Below the pieces are notes generated by a model, which made no database searches, had not been told where the DNA came from, and was given only the letters and a program-made list of their open reading frames with translations. A DNA stretch of 64,000 nt from JAYYZW01 sp965217605 (GTDB taxonomy: Bacteria > Pseudomonadota > Gammaproteobacteria > Ga0077536): positions 186,001-250,000 of the forward strand of contig CBDCJB010000004.1 in assembly GCA_965217605.1 (NCBI GenBank), written 5' to 3'. Below are positions 15,918 through 23,778 of the stretch, piece after piece. How positions within the stretch are numbered: position 1 is the stretch's first letter; each line of letters starts with the position of its first letter. Position numbers and translations under genes: made by a program.

Positions 15918-17081
15918 ATGAATCTGCACGAGTATCAGGCGAAACGATTATTCGCCGAGTACGGTATTCCCGTCGCAGAGGGCGACGTTGCACACAGTGC
16001 GGCTGAAGCGGTAGCGCAGGCGAAGCAGCTCGGCGGTGAGGCGTGGCTGGTGAAAGCGCAGGTCCACGCGGGCGGGCGCGGCAAGGCCGGCGGCGTAAAG
16101 TTCACCCGTGATCTGAAGGAACTCGAGGACGCCGCTGCGGCGCTGATCGGGTCACAACTGGTGACCAAACAGTCGGCGCCTGACGGCCAACCCGTCAACT
16201 GCGTATTGGTGGCTGCGGCATCGGATATTGCGCACGAACTGTATCTGGGCGCGGTAGTTGACCGCGGCAGCCGGCGGATTGCGTTCATGGCGTCGCGCGC
16301 GGGCGGCATGGATATCGAAGAAGTGGCCGCAACGACGCCGGAAAAAATCGCCACCGTCATGGTGGATCCGGTGCTCGGCCTCCAAGACTATCAGTGCCGT
16401 CAGGTCGGTTTCGCTCTCGAGATGGACGATGCCCAACGTAAACAACTGCAAACCATCCTTCGCGGTCTCTACCGTTTGTTTACCGAGCGCGACCTGAGCC
16501 TGGTCGAGATCAACCCGCTGGCCATTTTGAAAGACGGCTCGCTATCCGCCTTGGACGCCAAGATCAACGTCGATGACAACGGTTTGTTCCGGCAGGAAAT
16601 CGGAACGTGGCGCGATGCGACGCAGGAAGATGAAAAGGAAAGGCGCGCCAAGGAATTCGATCTGAATTACATCACCCTCGACGGCAACATCGCTTGCATG
16701 GTTAACGGTGCAGGACTTGCCATGGCTACGATGGACATCATCAAGTTAACCGGCGGAGAGCCAGCGAATTTTCTCGATGTGGGCGGCGGCACGACGGCGG
16801 AACGCGTCGCCGAGGCCTTTAAGATCATCGTATCGGACAGCAAGGTCGAAGCGATCCTCGTCAACATATTCGGCGGTATCGTTCGATGCGACCTCATTGC
16901 CGAAGGCATCATCACCGCGGTCAAAGAGGTGGGCGTCAGCGTGCCTATTGTGGTGCGGCTCGAGGGCACGAAAGTCGCGGAGGGCAAGAAGCTGTTGGCG
17001 GACAGCGGATTGGCGATCACGACGGCGGACGACCTGGCCAATGCCGCACAAGTCGCCGTCGCCGCCGTAGGAGGAGCCTGA
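15918..17081 (+). CDS. sucC: Succinate-CoA ligase (ADP-forming) subunit beta
   Basis: A 387-residue ATP-grasp subunit of succinyl-CoA synthetase in the TCA cycle. The start is MNLHEYQAKRLFAEYGIPV, the near-invariant SucC N-terminus. KAQVHAGGRGKAGGVK is the ATP-binding glycine-rich region, and LVEINPLAI, the metal/nucleotide site, and NIFGGIVRCDLIAEGI near the C-terminus are also present. A GGGGGA ribosome site precedes the ATG. It overlaps sucD by one base (TGATG), so the subunits are made in a fixed ratio. No sucAB lies upstream. Confidence 0.97.
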   Translation: MNLHEYQAKRLFAEYGIPVAEGDVAHSAAEAVAQAKQLGGEAWLVKAQVHAGGRGKAGGVKFTRDLKELEDAAAALIGSQLVTKQSAPDGQPVNCVLVAAASDIAHELYLGAVVDRGSRRIAFMASRAGGMDIEEVAATTPEKIATVMVDPVLGLQDYQCRQVGFALEMDDAQRKQLQTILRGLYRLFTERDLSLVEINPLAILKDGSLSALDAKINVDDNGLFRQEIGTWRDATQEDEKERRAKEFDLNYITLDGNIACMVNGAGLAMATMDIIKLTGGEPANFLDVGGGTTAERVAEAFKIIVSDSKVEAILVNIFGGIVRCDLIAEGIITAVKEVGVSVPIVVRLEGTKVAEGKKLLADSGLAITTADDLANAAQVAVAAVGGA

Positions 17082-17956
17082 TGGCGATTCTGGTCGATAA
17101 GAACACGCGTGTTTTGGTCCAGGGTTTCACCGGTAAACAGGGGACTTTTCACGCCGAACAGGCGATCGACTACGGCACGCAAATCGTCGGCGGCGTGACG
17201 CCGGGGCGCGGCGGTGGCACACATCTCGATCGCCCGATATTCAATACCGTGCCGGAAGGCGTGGCCGCAACCGGGGCGGACGCCACGATGATCTTCGTGC
17301 CGCCGCCATTCGCGGCCGACGCAATCGTGGAGGCTGCCGACGCGGGAATTCGGGTAATCGCGTGCATTACCGAAGGGATACCGGTACTCGATATGGTACG
17401 TGTCAAAGCGAGCTTAATGGCGCGCGATAACGTGTACCTGATCGGACCCAACTGTCCGGGCATCATCACGCCCGGTGAATGCAAGATCGGTATCATGCCC
17501 GGCCCGATACACATGCCGGGTCGGGTCGGCATCGTGTCCCGCTCCGGAACTTTAACCTATGAAGCGGTCCATCAAACCACCCAAGCGAAACTCGGTCAGA
17601 GTACATGCGTCGGGATCGGTGGTGATCCGATCCATGGCATGAATTTCATCGACTGCCTGGGGCTCTTTCAACAAGACCCTGACACCGAAGGCATCATCAT
17701 GGTCGGCGAGATCGGCGGTTCCGCCGAGGAGGACGCAGCGGCGTTCATCGGTGAGCACGTCACCAAACCGGTCGTCGGGTATATCGCCGGCGTCACGGCG
17801 CCACCCGGTAAACGCATGGGCCACGCGGGCGCCATTATCTCGGGTGGCAAGGGCACTGCAGACGATAAATTCGCGGCCTTGGAAAGAGCCGGCGTGCACA
17901 CCGCTCGCTCACCGGCAGAGATGGGGACCGCCATGCTCGAGGCCCTGAAGGCATAG
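17081..17956 (+). CDS. sucD: Succinate-CoA ligase (ADP-forming) subunit alpha
   Basis: A 291-residue CoA-binding subunit. N-terminus MAILVDKNTRVLVQGFTG with the Rossmann CoA site; IGPNCPGIITPGECKIGIMP; and the active-site histidine region near GHAGAIISGGKGTADDK, the phospho-histidine loop of the family. An in-frame extension upstream to 16886 reads through sucC in another frame and has no family match, so the ATG at 17081 behind GGAGGA is the start. The TAG stop shares its G with the GTG start of nadE. Confidence 0.97.
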   Translation: MAILVDKNTRVLVQGFTGKQGTFHAEQAIDYGTQIVGGVTPGRGGGTHLDRPIFNTVPEGVAATGADATMIFVPPPFAADAIVEAADAGIRVIACITEGIPVLDMVRVKASLMARDNVYLIGPNCPGIITPGECKIGIMPGPIHMPGRVGIVSRSGTLTYEAVHQTTQAKLGQSTCVGIGGDPIHGMNFIDCLGLFQQDPDTEGIIMVGEIGGSAEEDAAAFIGEHVTKPVVGYIAGVTAPPGKRMGHAGAIISGGKGTADDKFAALERAGVHTARSPAEMGTAMLEALKA

Positions 17957-19581
17957 TGACCGATCACGTCCGTCTCTTACTCGCACAATGCAATTTGTGC
18001 GTAGGGGACATCAGCGGTAACACCGACAAGATCATCGCCGTCGCGAATCGTGCACGCGATGAATTCGACGCAGACGCGGTGGTGTTCCCTGAACTCGCAG
18101 TGACCGGATACCCTCCTGAAGACCTGTTGTTCAGGCCCGGCTTGCACCGTCGCGTCGACACCAGCTTGAATCGGATCGCTGCCGCCGCTCGTGACATCTG
18201 CATACTCGTTGGATATCCGGAAATCGAGGCCCAACTCATCTATAACAGCTGCGCGATCCTCGTTGAAGGTCAACGCGTCGCAAACTATCGCAAACAAGAG
18301 CTGCCGAATTACGCCGTATTCGACGAGAAGCGCTATTTCGAACCGGGAAATACCGCCACCGTCATCGAGATCGGTGGCGTGCGGCTCGGTATCAGTATTT
18401 GCGAAGACATCTGGTCGCCGGTGAGCGCGGTGCGCGCGCGCGATGCCGGTGCGGAGATCATATGTAATATCAATGCGTCGCCTTTTCACATGGAAAAACA
18501 TCCGGAACGTATCACCGCCGTTTCCGCAGCCGTGAGCGCCGGCGGTATTCCCGTAACCTACACGAACGCGGTCGGCGGACAGGACGAGTTAATCTTCGAC
18601 GGCGGTTCCTTTGTCCTCGACGCGAACGGCGCGATTGCAGCGCAGGCGGGCCTGTTCGAAGAAGAGTACATGCCTGTGGACATCACGAGGGATGCGGGAA
18701 AACTCACCATTAAAGGCCCCGAGCGTAGACTGCCCGGCCTCGAAGAAACCGTTTACCAGGCGCTGGTTCTGGGAATCAAAGACTACATCCGTAAAAATCG
18801 ATTTGGCGGTTGTGTACTCGGATTGTCCGGTGGTATCGACTCTGCGTTGACACTCGCGCTCGCGGTCGACGCGCTGGGGTCCGAGAGCGTGGTTGCGATA
18901 TCGATGCCCTCGAAGTACACCGCCGACATCAGTGTCGAGGACGCGCGCGAGGAGACACGCACGTTAGGCTGCGAGTTTCACATCGTGCCTATTGAGGCGC
19001 CCGTCAGCGCATTCACGGAAACGATGACGTCCGTGCTCGACGATTCGCGTCCCGGCGTCGTGTCCGAGAATATCCAGGCGCGATCCCGCGGCGTGATATT
19101 GATGGCCGTATCGAACGCGACGGATCACATCGTGCTCGCGACGGGCAACAAGAGTGAAATGGCGGTGGGTTACGCGACTTTATATGGCGACATGGCGGGC
19201 GGCTTCGCGCCGTTGAAAGACATACCCAAAACGATGGTGTACCGCCTTGCTAATTGGCGCAACGGATTGGGGCGGGTCATTCCGGAACGGGTTATTACTC
19301 GGCCACCGACTGCTGAACTCGCGCCGGGCCAAAAGGATTCCGATTCATTGCCGCGCTATGAGGTTCTGGATCCGATCCTCGAACGCTACATCGAAGCCGA
19401 CATGACCCCCCGCGAGATCGCCGAACAAGGATTCGACATTTCAACCGTCAAACGTGTTGCGGCGATGGTTGACCGCAATGAATACAAGCGCCGACAGGCG
19501 GCCCCCGGTGTGCGGATCACCAAGCGCGCATTCGGGCGGGATCGGCGGTTTCCGATCACCTCTCGCTACAGCGAGGAATAG
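17956..19581 (+). CDS. nadE: Glutamine-dependent NAD+ synthase
   Basis: A 541-residue two-domain enzyme. The N-terminal nitrilase-type glutaminase (1-260) shows the triad: E46 in FPELAVTGYPPEDLL, lysine in NYRKQELPNY, and cysteine in GISICEDIW. The C-terminal NAD synthetase domain has the PP-loop LGLSGGIDSALTLAL, TGNKSEMAVGYATLYGDMAG and RPPTAELAPGQKDSDSLP. It amidates deamido-NAD with ammonia channelled from glutamine. The start is GTG at 17956, overlapping the sucD stop by one base. Coupling of sucCD with nadE is unusual and possibly incidental. Confidence 0.96.
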   Translation: MTDHVRLLLAQCNLCVGDISGNTDKIIAVANRARDEFDADAVVFPELAVTGYPPEDLLFRPGLHRRVDTSLNRIAAAARDICILVGYPEIEAQLIYNSCAILVEGQRVANYRKQELPNYAVFDEKRYFEPGNTATVIEIGGVRLGISICEDIWSPVSAVRARDAGAEIICNINASPFHMEKHPERITAVSAAVSAGGIPVTYTNAVGGQDELIFDGGSFVLDANGAIAAQAGLFEEEYMPVDITRDAGKLTIKGPERRLPGLEETVYQALVLGIKDYIRKNRFGGCVLGLSGGIDSALTLALAVDALGSESVVAISMPSKYTADISVEDAREETRTLGCEFHIVPIEAPVSAFTETMTSVLDDSRPGVVSENIQARSRGVILMAVSNATDHIVLATGNKSEMAVGYATLYGDMAGGFAPLKDIPKTMVYRLANWRNGLGRVIPERVITRPPTAELAPGQKDSDSLPRYEVLDPILERYIEADMTPREIAEQGFDISTVKRVAAMVDRNEYKRRQAAPGVRITKRAFGRDRRFPITSRYSEE

Positions 19582-19591
19582 ATAATAAATG

Positions 19592-19615
19592 TAGGAGCGG
19601 GCTTGCCCGCTCCTA
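19592..19615. repeat. REP-like palindrome between convergent nadE and bamD
   Basis: TAGGAGCGGGC and GCCCGCTCCTA form an 11-bp perfect stem around TT. It matches the Pseudomonas-type REP core (GTAGGAGCGGGCTTGCCCGC). It lies 10 bases after nadE and 8 before the bamD stop, a position that suits transcript-end protection or termination for both. Confidence 0.75.
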
Positions 19616-19623
19616 GGGAGATC

Positions 19624-20427
19624 CTATTGAACGACGGTTTGCTTTACCTCTTCCACACCCGGATGATTCGGATAGTTGAGTTCGAGCACCCGCAATGCGT
19701 CACCGGCCAGATCGGTCAGTTCGAGCACCGTGTATGATTTGGCAAGCAATACTAGCGCTTCCGGCATGGCCGGCGCCTGCTGATAGTTCTCTACGACATA
19801 ACGCGCTCTATTAGCCGCCGCAACGAAGGCGCCGCGGCGCATGTAATAGTTGGCGACGTTGACTTCATGCTGCGCGAGCCTGTTTCTCAGATGACGCATC
19901 CTGAGCTGCGAGTCTTCGACATAGATACTGTCGGGGAATTTTTTGATCAACTCGGCGAAGTCTTGAAACGAACTCAGGATTACTCCAGGGTCGCGTTGCG
20001 ACGGGTCTTGCGGAAGGTAACGCTCCGCCAATCCAAAACCGCGGCCGAAATTGATCAATCCGCGTAAATAGTGGGCGTACGCCATGTGCGGATGGGACGG
20101 ATAAAGCTTGATGAAGCGGTCAATCGTCGCGACGGCCTCTCCCTGATCGTCCGTGCGGTAATAGCAATACGCGAGCTCCAGTTGCGACTGTTGGGTGTAG
20201 ATCCCGAATGGATATCGAGATTGAAGTTTTTCGTAGTATTCGATTGCACCTGTACACGATCCAGAATCAAGTCTGTCCTTCGCGGCGAAATAAAGTTTGT
20301 CCTCGGGCCATTTCGACTCTTCGCGATCCTTGTGGCTTTGGCTCTGAAAATAGCCGCAACCGGCCATCAGCGTGATGGCAACGATCGAAAGGATCCGGCA
20401 GAAGGCATTTACTTTTTCGAACTTCAT
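19624..20427 (-). CDS. bamD: Outer membrane assembly lipoprotein BamD
   Basis: A 267-residue lipoprotein of the BAM complex that folds beta-barrel proteins into the outer membrane. The signal peptide ends in a lipobox LMAGC with lipidated C24, followed by GYFQSQSHKDREESK. TPR-like repeats fill the rest: AKDRLDSGSCTGAIEYYEKL, QLELAYCYYRTDDQGEA, IKLYPSHPHMAYAHYLRGL, and RNRLAQHEVNVANYYMRRGA. Length compares with E. coli BamD (245). It is divergent from rluD over 43 bases, the order conserved in Pseudomonas and E. coli. Confidence 0.96.
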   Translation of the reverse strand: MKFEKVNAFCRILSIVAITLMAGCGYFQSQSHKDREESKWPEDKLYFAAKDRLDSGSCTGAIEYYEKLQSRYPFGIYTQQSQLELAYCYYRTDDQGEAVATIDRFIKLYPSHPHMAYAHYLRGLINFGRGFGLAERYLPQDPSQRDPGVILSSFQDFAELIKKFPDSIYVEDSQLRMRHLRNRLAQHEVNVANYYMRRGAFVAAANRARYVVENYQQAPAMPEALVLLAKSYTVLELTDLAGDALRVLELNYPNHPGVEEVKQTVVQ

Positions 20428-20473
20428 GTAGCGTAGAATCTCCCAAATCTATTACGCGATCAATGGGTGTGTG

Positions 20474-21445
20474 ATGGCCTCTCGAACGCATACCGCGGTG
20501 ATATCCGAAGAACTCACCGGCATGCGTCTGGACCAGGCGCTCGCTCGACTATTCGAAGAGTATTCGCGGACGTCGATCAAGCAATGGATTGAAACCGGGA
20601 TGGTTACGCTGAACCTCGAGCGTACTTGCCGCCCCAGTCATAAAGTAAAGGCAGGTGACGCGATAGAGCTGTCTGCAACGCTCAGCGCATCGGCTCTGAT
20701 CGAACCGCAAAACGTCAACTTTGGCATCGTCCATAGTGACGACGCAGTCATCGTGGTCGACAAACCTTCCGGAGTCGTCGTTCACCCAGGTGCGGGTAAT
20801 CCCGACCGGACCCTGGTTAATGGATTACTGGCGGCCTTTCCGGAACTCGAAGCCTTGCCTCGCGCCGGCCTGATTCACCGTATCGACAAACTCACCTCGG
20901 GCCTCCTCATTGCCGGACGCACCTCGGCGAGTTACCAGAAGCTGGTGCGTGCGATGGCCGGCCGCAAGATCACGCGTGTCTATGATGCCTTGTTGAATGG
21001 CGTGTTAATCGCCGGCGGTACCGTTGATGCGGCGATAGCGCGCGATCCACAACAGCGCACACGCATGCGCGTTGCGGGTAGCGGCCGCCATGCGGTTACG
21101 CACTTTCGCGTAAAGAAGCGCTACAGGGCGCATACGCTGGTCGAAGTTCAATTGGAGACAGGGCGCACGCACCAGATCCGCGTGCATATGTCGTCACTGC
21201 ATCACCCCATCGTCGGGGATTCGCGCTATGGGGGTCGCCGCCGACTGCCACCGGCGCCAAGTGATGCGCTCGTCGGCGCTTTTGACGATTTTTCACGGCA
21301 CGCTCTGCACGCCCGGCGTCTGACGTTCGTGCACCCGAGCACCGATGAGCGAATGGCATTAGAATCTCCCATTCCGGACGACCTGGCCGCCCTGCTATCG
21401 GCGCTCGAGACAGATCTGACCGCGGCGGCGCTTTCCGAACGATGA
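20474..21445 (+). CDS. rluD: 23S rRNA pseudouridine synthase RluD
   Basis: A 323-residue enzyme that isomerises uridines in helix 69 of 23S rRNA. An N-terminal S4 domain (RLDQALARLFEEYSRTSIKQ, about 15-75) is followed by the RluA-type catalytic core: VVDKPSGVVVHPG and the catalytic-aspartate motif HRIDKLTSGLL. VQLETGRTHQIRVHM and HPIVGDSRYGG complete the core. The ATG at 20474 is preferred; an in-frame GTG directly precedes it. It overlaps pgeF by 4 bases. Confidence 0.95.
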   Translation: MASRTHTAVISEELTGMRLDQALARLFEEYSRTSIKQWIETGMVTLNLERTCRPSHKVKAGDAIELSATLSASALIEPQNVNFGIVHSDDAVIVVDKPSGVVVHPGAGNPDRTLVNGLLAAFPELEALPRAGLIHRIDKLTSGLLIAGRTSASYQKLVRAMAGRKITRVYDALLNGVLIAGGTVDAAIARDPQQRTRMRVAGSGRHAVTHFRVKKRYRAHTLVEVQLETGRTHQIRVHMSSLHHPIVGDSRYGGRRRLPPAPSDALVGAFDDFSRHALHARRLTFVHPSTDERMALESPIPDDLAALLSALETDLTAAALSER

Positions 21446-22185
21446 GCGCCACGATCGAACTCATCGAACCGGATTGTTTCTCATCGAGTCATATCCGCGC
21501 GTGTTTTACGACCCGTATCGGCGGATGCAGCAAAATGCCCTGGGAGAGTTTCAACCTCGCGATCCACGTCGGTGATGATCCGGACGCGGTACGGCGCAAT
21601 CGCAACTTACTCACCGAAACCTTACAACTACCGGAAGAACCCTGCTGGCTCGATCAAACACACGGCAACCGCGTGGTGCGGATCGACGCACCGACGAAGA
21701 ACCTCGATGCGGATGCTTCCACGTCGACCACGCCGGGACGGATATGCGCGATATTGCTCGCCGACTGCGTCCCCCTCCTCATCTGCGACCGGGCGGGTTC
21801 GCAAGTAGCCGCGGTGCATGCGGGATGGCGGGGATTGGACGCCGGCGTGATCGCGGCTGCCGTCGCTGCGTTTGCCGTGCAACCGGCACATCTAATCGCC
21901 TGGATTGGCCCGGCGATCAGCGCGGATGCGTATCAGGTCGGAGCCGATCTGAGACACCGGTTTATCGCGGCGAGCACCGAAAACGAGGCGGTGTTTGATA
22001 AACACGGGGCAAACTGGCACATGGACCTCGTCGGATTAGCCTGCCGCCAGCTCACCCGCGCCGGGGTCGAATCCATTACCGTGTCCGAGCATTGTGTCCA
22101 TCGACAAGGCGAACTGTTCTATTCCCATCGCAGAGACGGATCGACCGGCCGCATGGCGGCATTGATCTGGATCGATCCGCATTAG
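21442..22185 (+). CDS. pgeF: Peptidoglycan editing factor PgeF (laccase-domain protein, YfiH)
   Basis: A 247-residue protein of the multi-copper polyphenol oxidoreductase (DUF152) family. Signatures: FTTRIGGCSKMPWESFNLA, WLDQTHGNRV, ADCVPLLICDRAG, the histidine-bearing VHAGWRGLDAGVI, and the C-terminal EHCVHRQGELFYSHRRDG. The E. coli protein removes misincorporated residues from UDP-MurNAc precursors, so the name editing factor. Always next to rluD and clpB in related genomes, as here. Confidence 0.94.
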   Translation: MSATIELIEPDCFSSSHIRACFTTRIGGCSKMPWESFNLAIHVGDDPDAVRRNRNLLTETLQLPEEPCWLDQTHGNRVVRIDAPTKNLDADASTSTTPGRICAILLADCVPLLICDRAGSQVAAVHAGWRGLDAGVIAAAVAAFAVQPAHLIAWIGPAISADAYQVGADLRHRFIAASTENEAVFDKHGANWHMDLVGLACRQLTRAGVESITVSEHCVHRQGELFYSHRRDGSTGRMAALIWIDPH

Positions 22186-22283
22186 TGCGACCCGGATCGA
22201 CCATCCAAGGATTCAAAATATCGCGTCAATAGCCGCTATAGTGGCGTTTGGGGAATATCGATTTTTTGAGCCGAGGAGTCGTG

Positions 22284-23702
22284 ATGTCGACAGCACAGGA
22301 TTGGTCGTTCAGCGACAGCGTCAATCAGATGGCGCGCAAAGCGTTCGATTCCTTGACCTTGGAGGACGGTGTAGCGCAGGCGATTACATCGTGCAGCGCG
22401 GTGCTCCAGGTGACCTTTCCGGTCGAGATCCGGGGCAGGGTCGAAAACTTTACCGGATGGCGAGCGGTGCACAGCACTCACCGTTTGCCGGCGAAAGGCG
22501 GCATCCGCTATGCGCCGATCGTCAACCAGGATGAAGTCGAGGCGCTCGCGGCGCTGATGACCTACAAATGCGCCATCGTTGATGTTCCATTCGGCGGCTC
22601 GAAAGGCGGCTTACTGATCGATCCGGCTCAATACGACCGCGGCGAGATGCAACTCATCACCCGTCGTTTCGCGCGGGAGCTCGCCCGCCGTGGTTTCCTG
22701 AGTCCTTCGACGAACGTACCCGCGCCGGATATGGGTACGGGCGAGCGCGAAATGGCCTGGATGATGGATACCTACAAGGTTCTATATCCGGAAGACATCA
22801 ATCACGCTGCGTGCGTGACCGGAAAACCGGTCGCACACGGCGGGATCCGCGGGCGTAAGGAAGCGACGGGTCGGGGCGTGGTCTTCGCATTGCGCGAATT
22901 CTTCAGGCATGCCGACGACGTCAAAGCCGCCGGGCTCGAAGGCAATCTCGGCGGTAAACGCGTGGTCATACAAGGTTTGGGTAACGTGGGCTATCACGCG
23001 GGCTTGATCCTCGCCGACGAAGACGACGCCAAAATCATCGCCGTCATCGAGCGCGACGGCGCGCTGGTGAACGAAGAAGGTATTTCGGTACAAGCATTAC
23101 ACGAATACATATGCGAAACCGGAGGTGTCTCGGGATATCCGGATGCGAGGTATTTCGCCGACGGCCCGCCGGTACTCGAAATCGACTGTGATATCTTGAT
23201 TCCAGCGGCTTTGGAAGGTCAGATCGATGCGGATAATGCCGGGCGAATCAAGGCGCCGCTCGTCTGCGAAGCGGCCAATGGCCCGGTAACCTTCGAAGCC
23301 GATCAGATCTTGAGGCAGCGCGGCATATCGGTATTACCCGATGCGTACGTGAATGCCGGGGGGGTCACGGTTTCCTATTTCGAATGGATCCGCAATCTCG
23401 CGCACATCAGGTTCGGCCGGATGGAGCGCCGCTACGACGCAATGCGCGGCCAACATCAGGTCGACGTGCTGGAAGAGTTGACCGGTCAGAAGTTGCCGGA
23501 TGCGGTTCGTGCGGACTTTGTCCGGGGTGCAGACGAGTTGGACCTGGTGCGTTCGGGCCTGGACGACACGATGCGACTCGCCTACCAGCAAATCAGTGAA
23601 GAATTCCATAGCAATGAGGCGATCGATGATTTCAGAACGGCAGCGTTCGCGATAGCGATCAAAAAGATTTCCCGTTCCTACTTGGATATCGGCGTTTATT
23701 AA
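22284..23702 (+). CDS. Glu/Leu/Phe/Val dehydrogenase family protein (glutamate dehydrogenase-like)
   Basis: A 472-residue NAD(P)-dependent amino-acid dehydrogenase. The substrate domain has LPAKGGIRYAP, the catalytic-lysine segment VPFGGSKGGL, and PAPDMGTGEREMAWMMDTY. The Rossmann domain has VVIQGLGNVGYHAGLIL, and the C-terminal part has CEAANGPVT and NAGGVTVSYFEWIRN. It most resembles glutamate dehydrogenases of the short hexameric type. Cofactor preference cannot be read safely. The ATG at 22284 is chosen since GAGGAG lies 5 bases upstream; an in-frame TTG at 22248 is less likely. It sits alone between pgeF and clpB, which are neighbours in Pseudomonas, so it may be an insertion in the conserved order. 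Confidence 0.92.
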   Translation: MSTAQDWSFSDSVNQMARKAFDSLTLEDGVAQAITSCSAVLQVTFPVEIRGRVENFTGWRAVHSTHRLPAKGGIRYAPIVNQDEVEALAALMTYKCAIVDVPFGGSKGGLLIDPAQYDRGEMQLITRRFARELARRGFLSPSTNVPAPDMGTGEREMAWMMDTYKVLYPEDINHAACVTGKPVAHGGIRGRKEATGRGVVFALREFFRHADDVKAAGLEGNLGGKRVVIQGLGNVGYHAGLILADEDDAKIIAVIERDGALVNEEGISVQALHEYICETGGVSGYPDARYFADGPPVLEIDCDILIPAALEGQIDADNAGRIKAPLVCEAANGPVTFEADQILRQRGISVLPDAYVNAGGVTVSYFEWIRNLAHIRFGRMERRYDAMRGQHQVDVLEELTGQKLPDAVRADFVRGADELDLVRSGLDDTMRLAYQQISEEFHSNEAIDDFRTAAFAIAIKKISRSYLDIGVY

Positions 23703-23714
23703 ACCGTCCGCCGC

Positions 23715-23742
23715 CTTGATCGAGCCGGGCAGCGCCCTTATC
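23715..23742 (+). promoter_or_regulatory. Sigma-32-like heat-shock promoter of clpB
   Basis: CTTGAT at 23715-23720, a 14-base spacer and CCCTTATC at 23735-23742 resemble the RpoH consensus CTTGAA / CCCCATNT at accepted spacing. It ends 36 bases before the clpB ATG. clpB is a classic sigma-32 gene, which raises the prior. Confidence 0.6.
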
Positions 23743-23778
23743 TGATGGTAGTAGGTTCGGGTAAGTGAGGTACCGCCC

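Noticed and set aside
16886..17080. Extended N-terminus for sucD
   Set aside because: The extra 65 residues are the sucC sequence read in another frame; SucD begins at MAILVDKNTRV behind a good ribosome site.
22237..22242. TATAGT as a -10 box for the dehydrogenase gene
   Set aside because: No acceptable -35 element at 16-18 bases; the best candidate TTCAAA is 19 bases away, so I do not annotate it.
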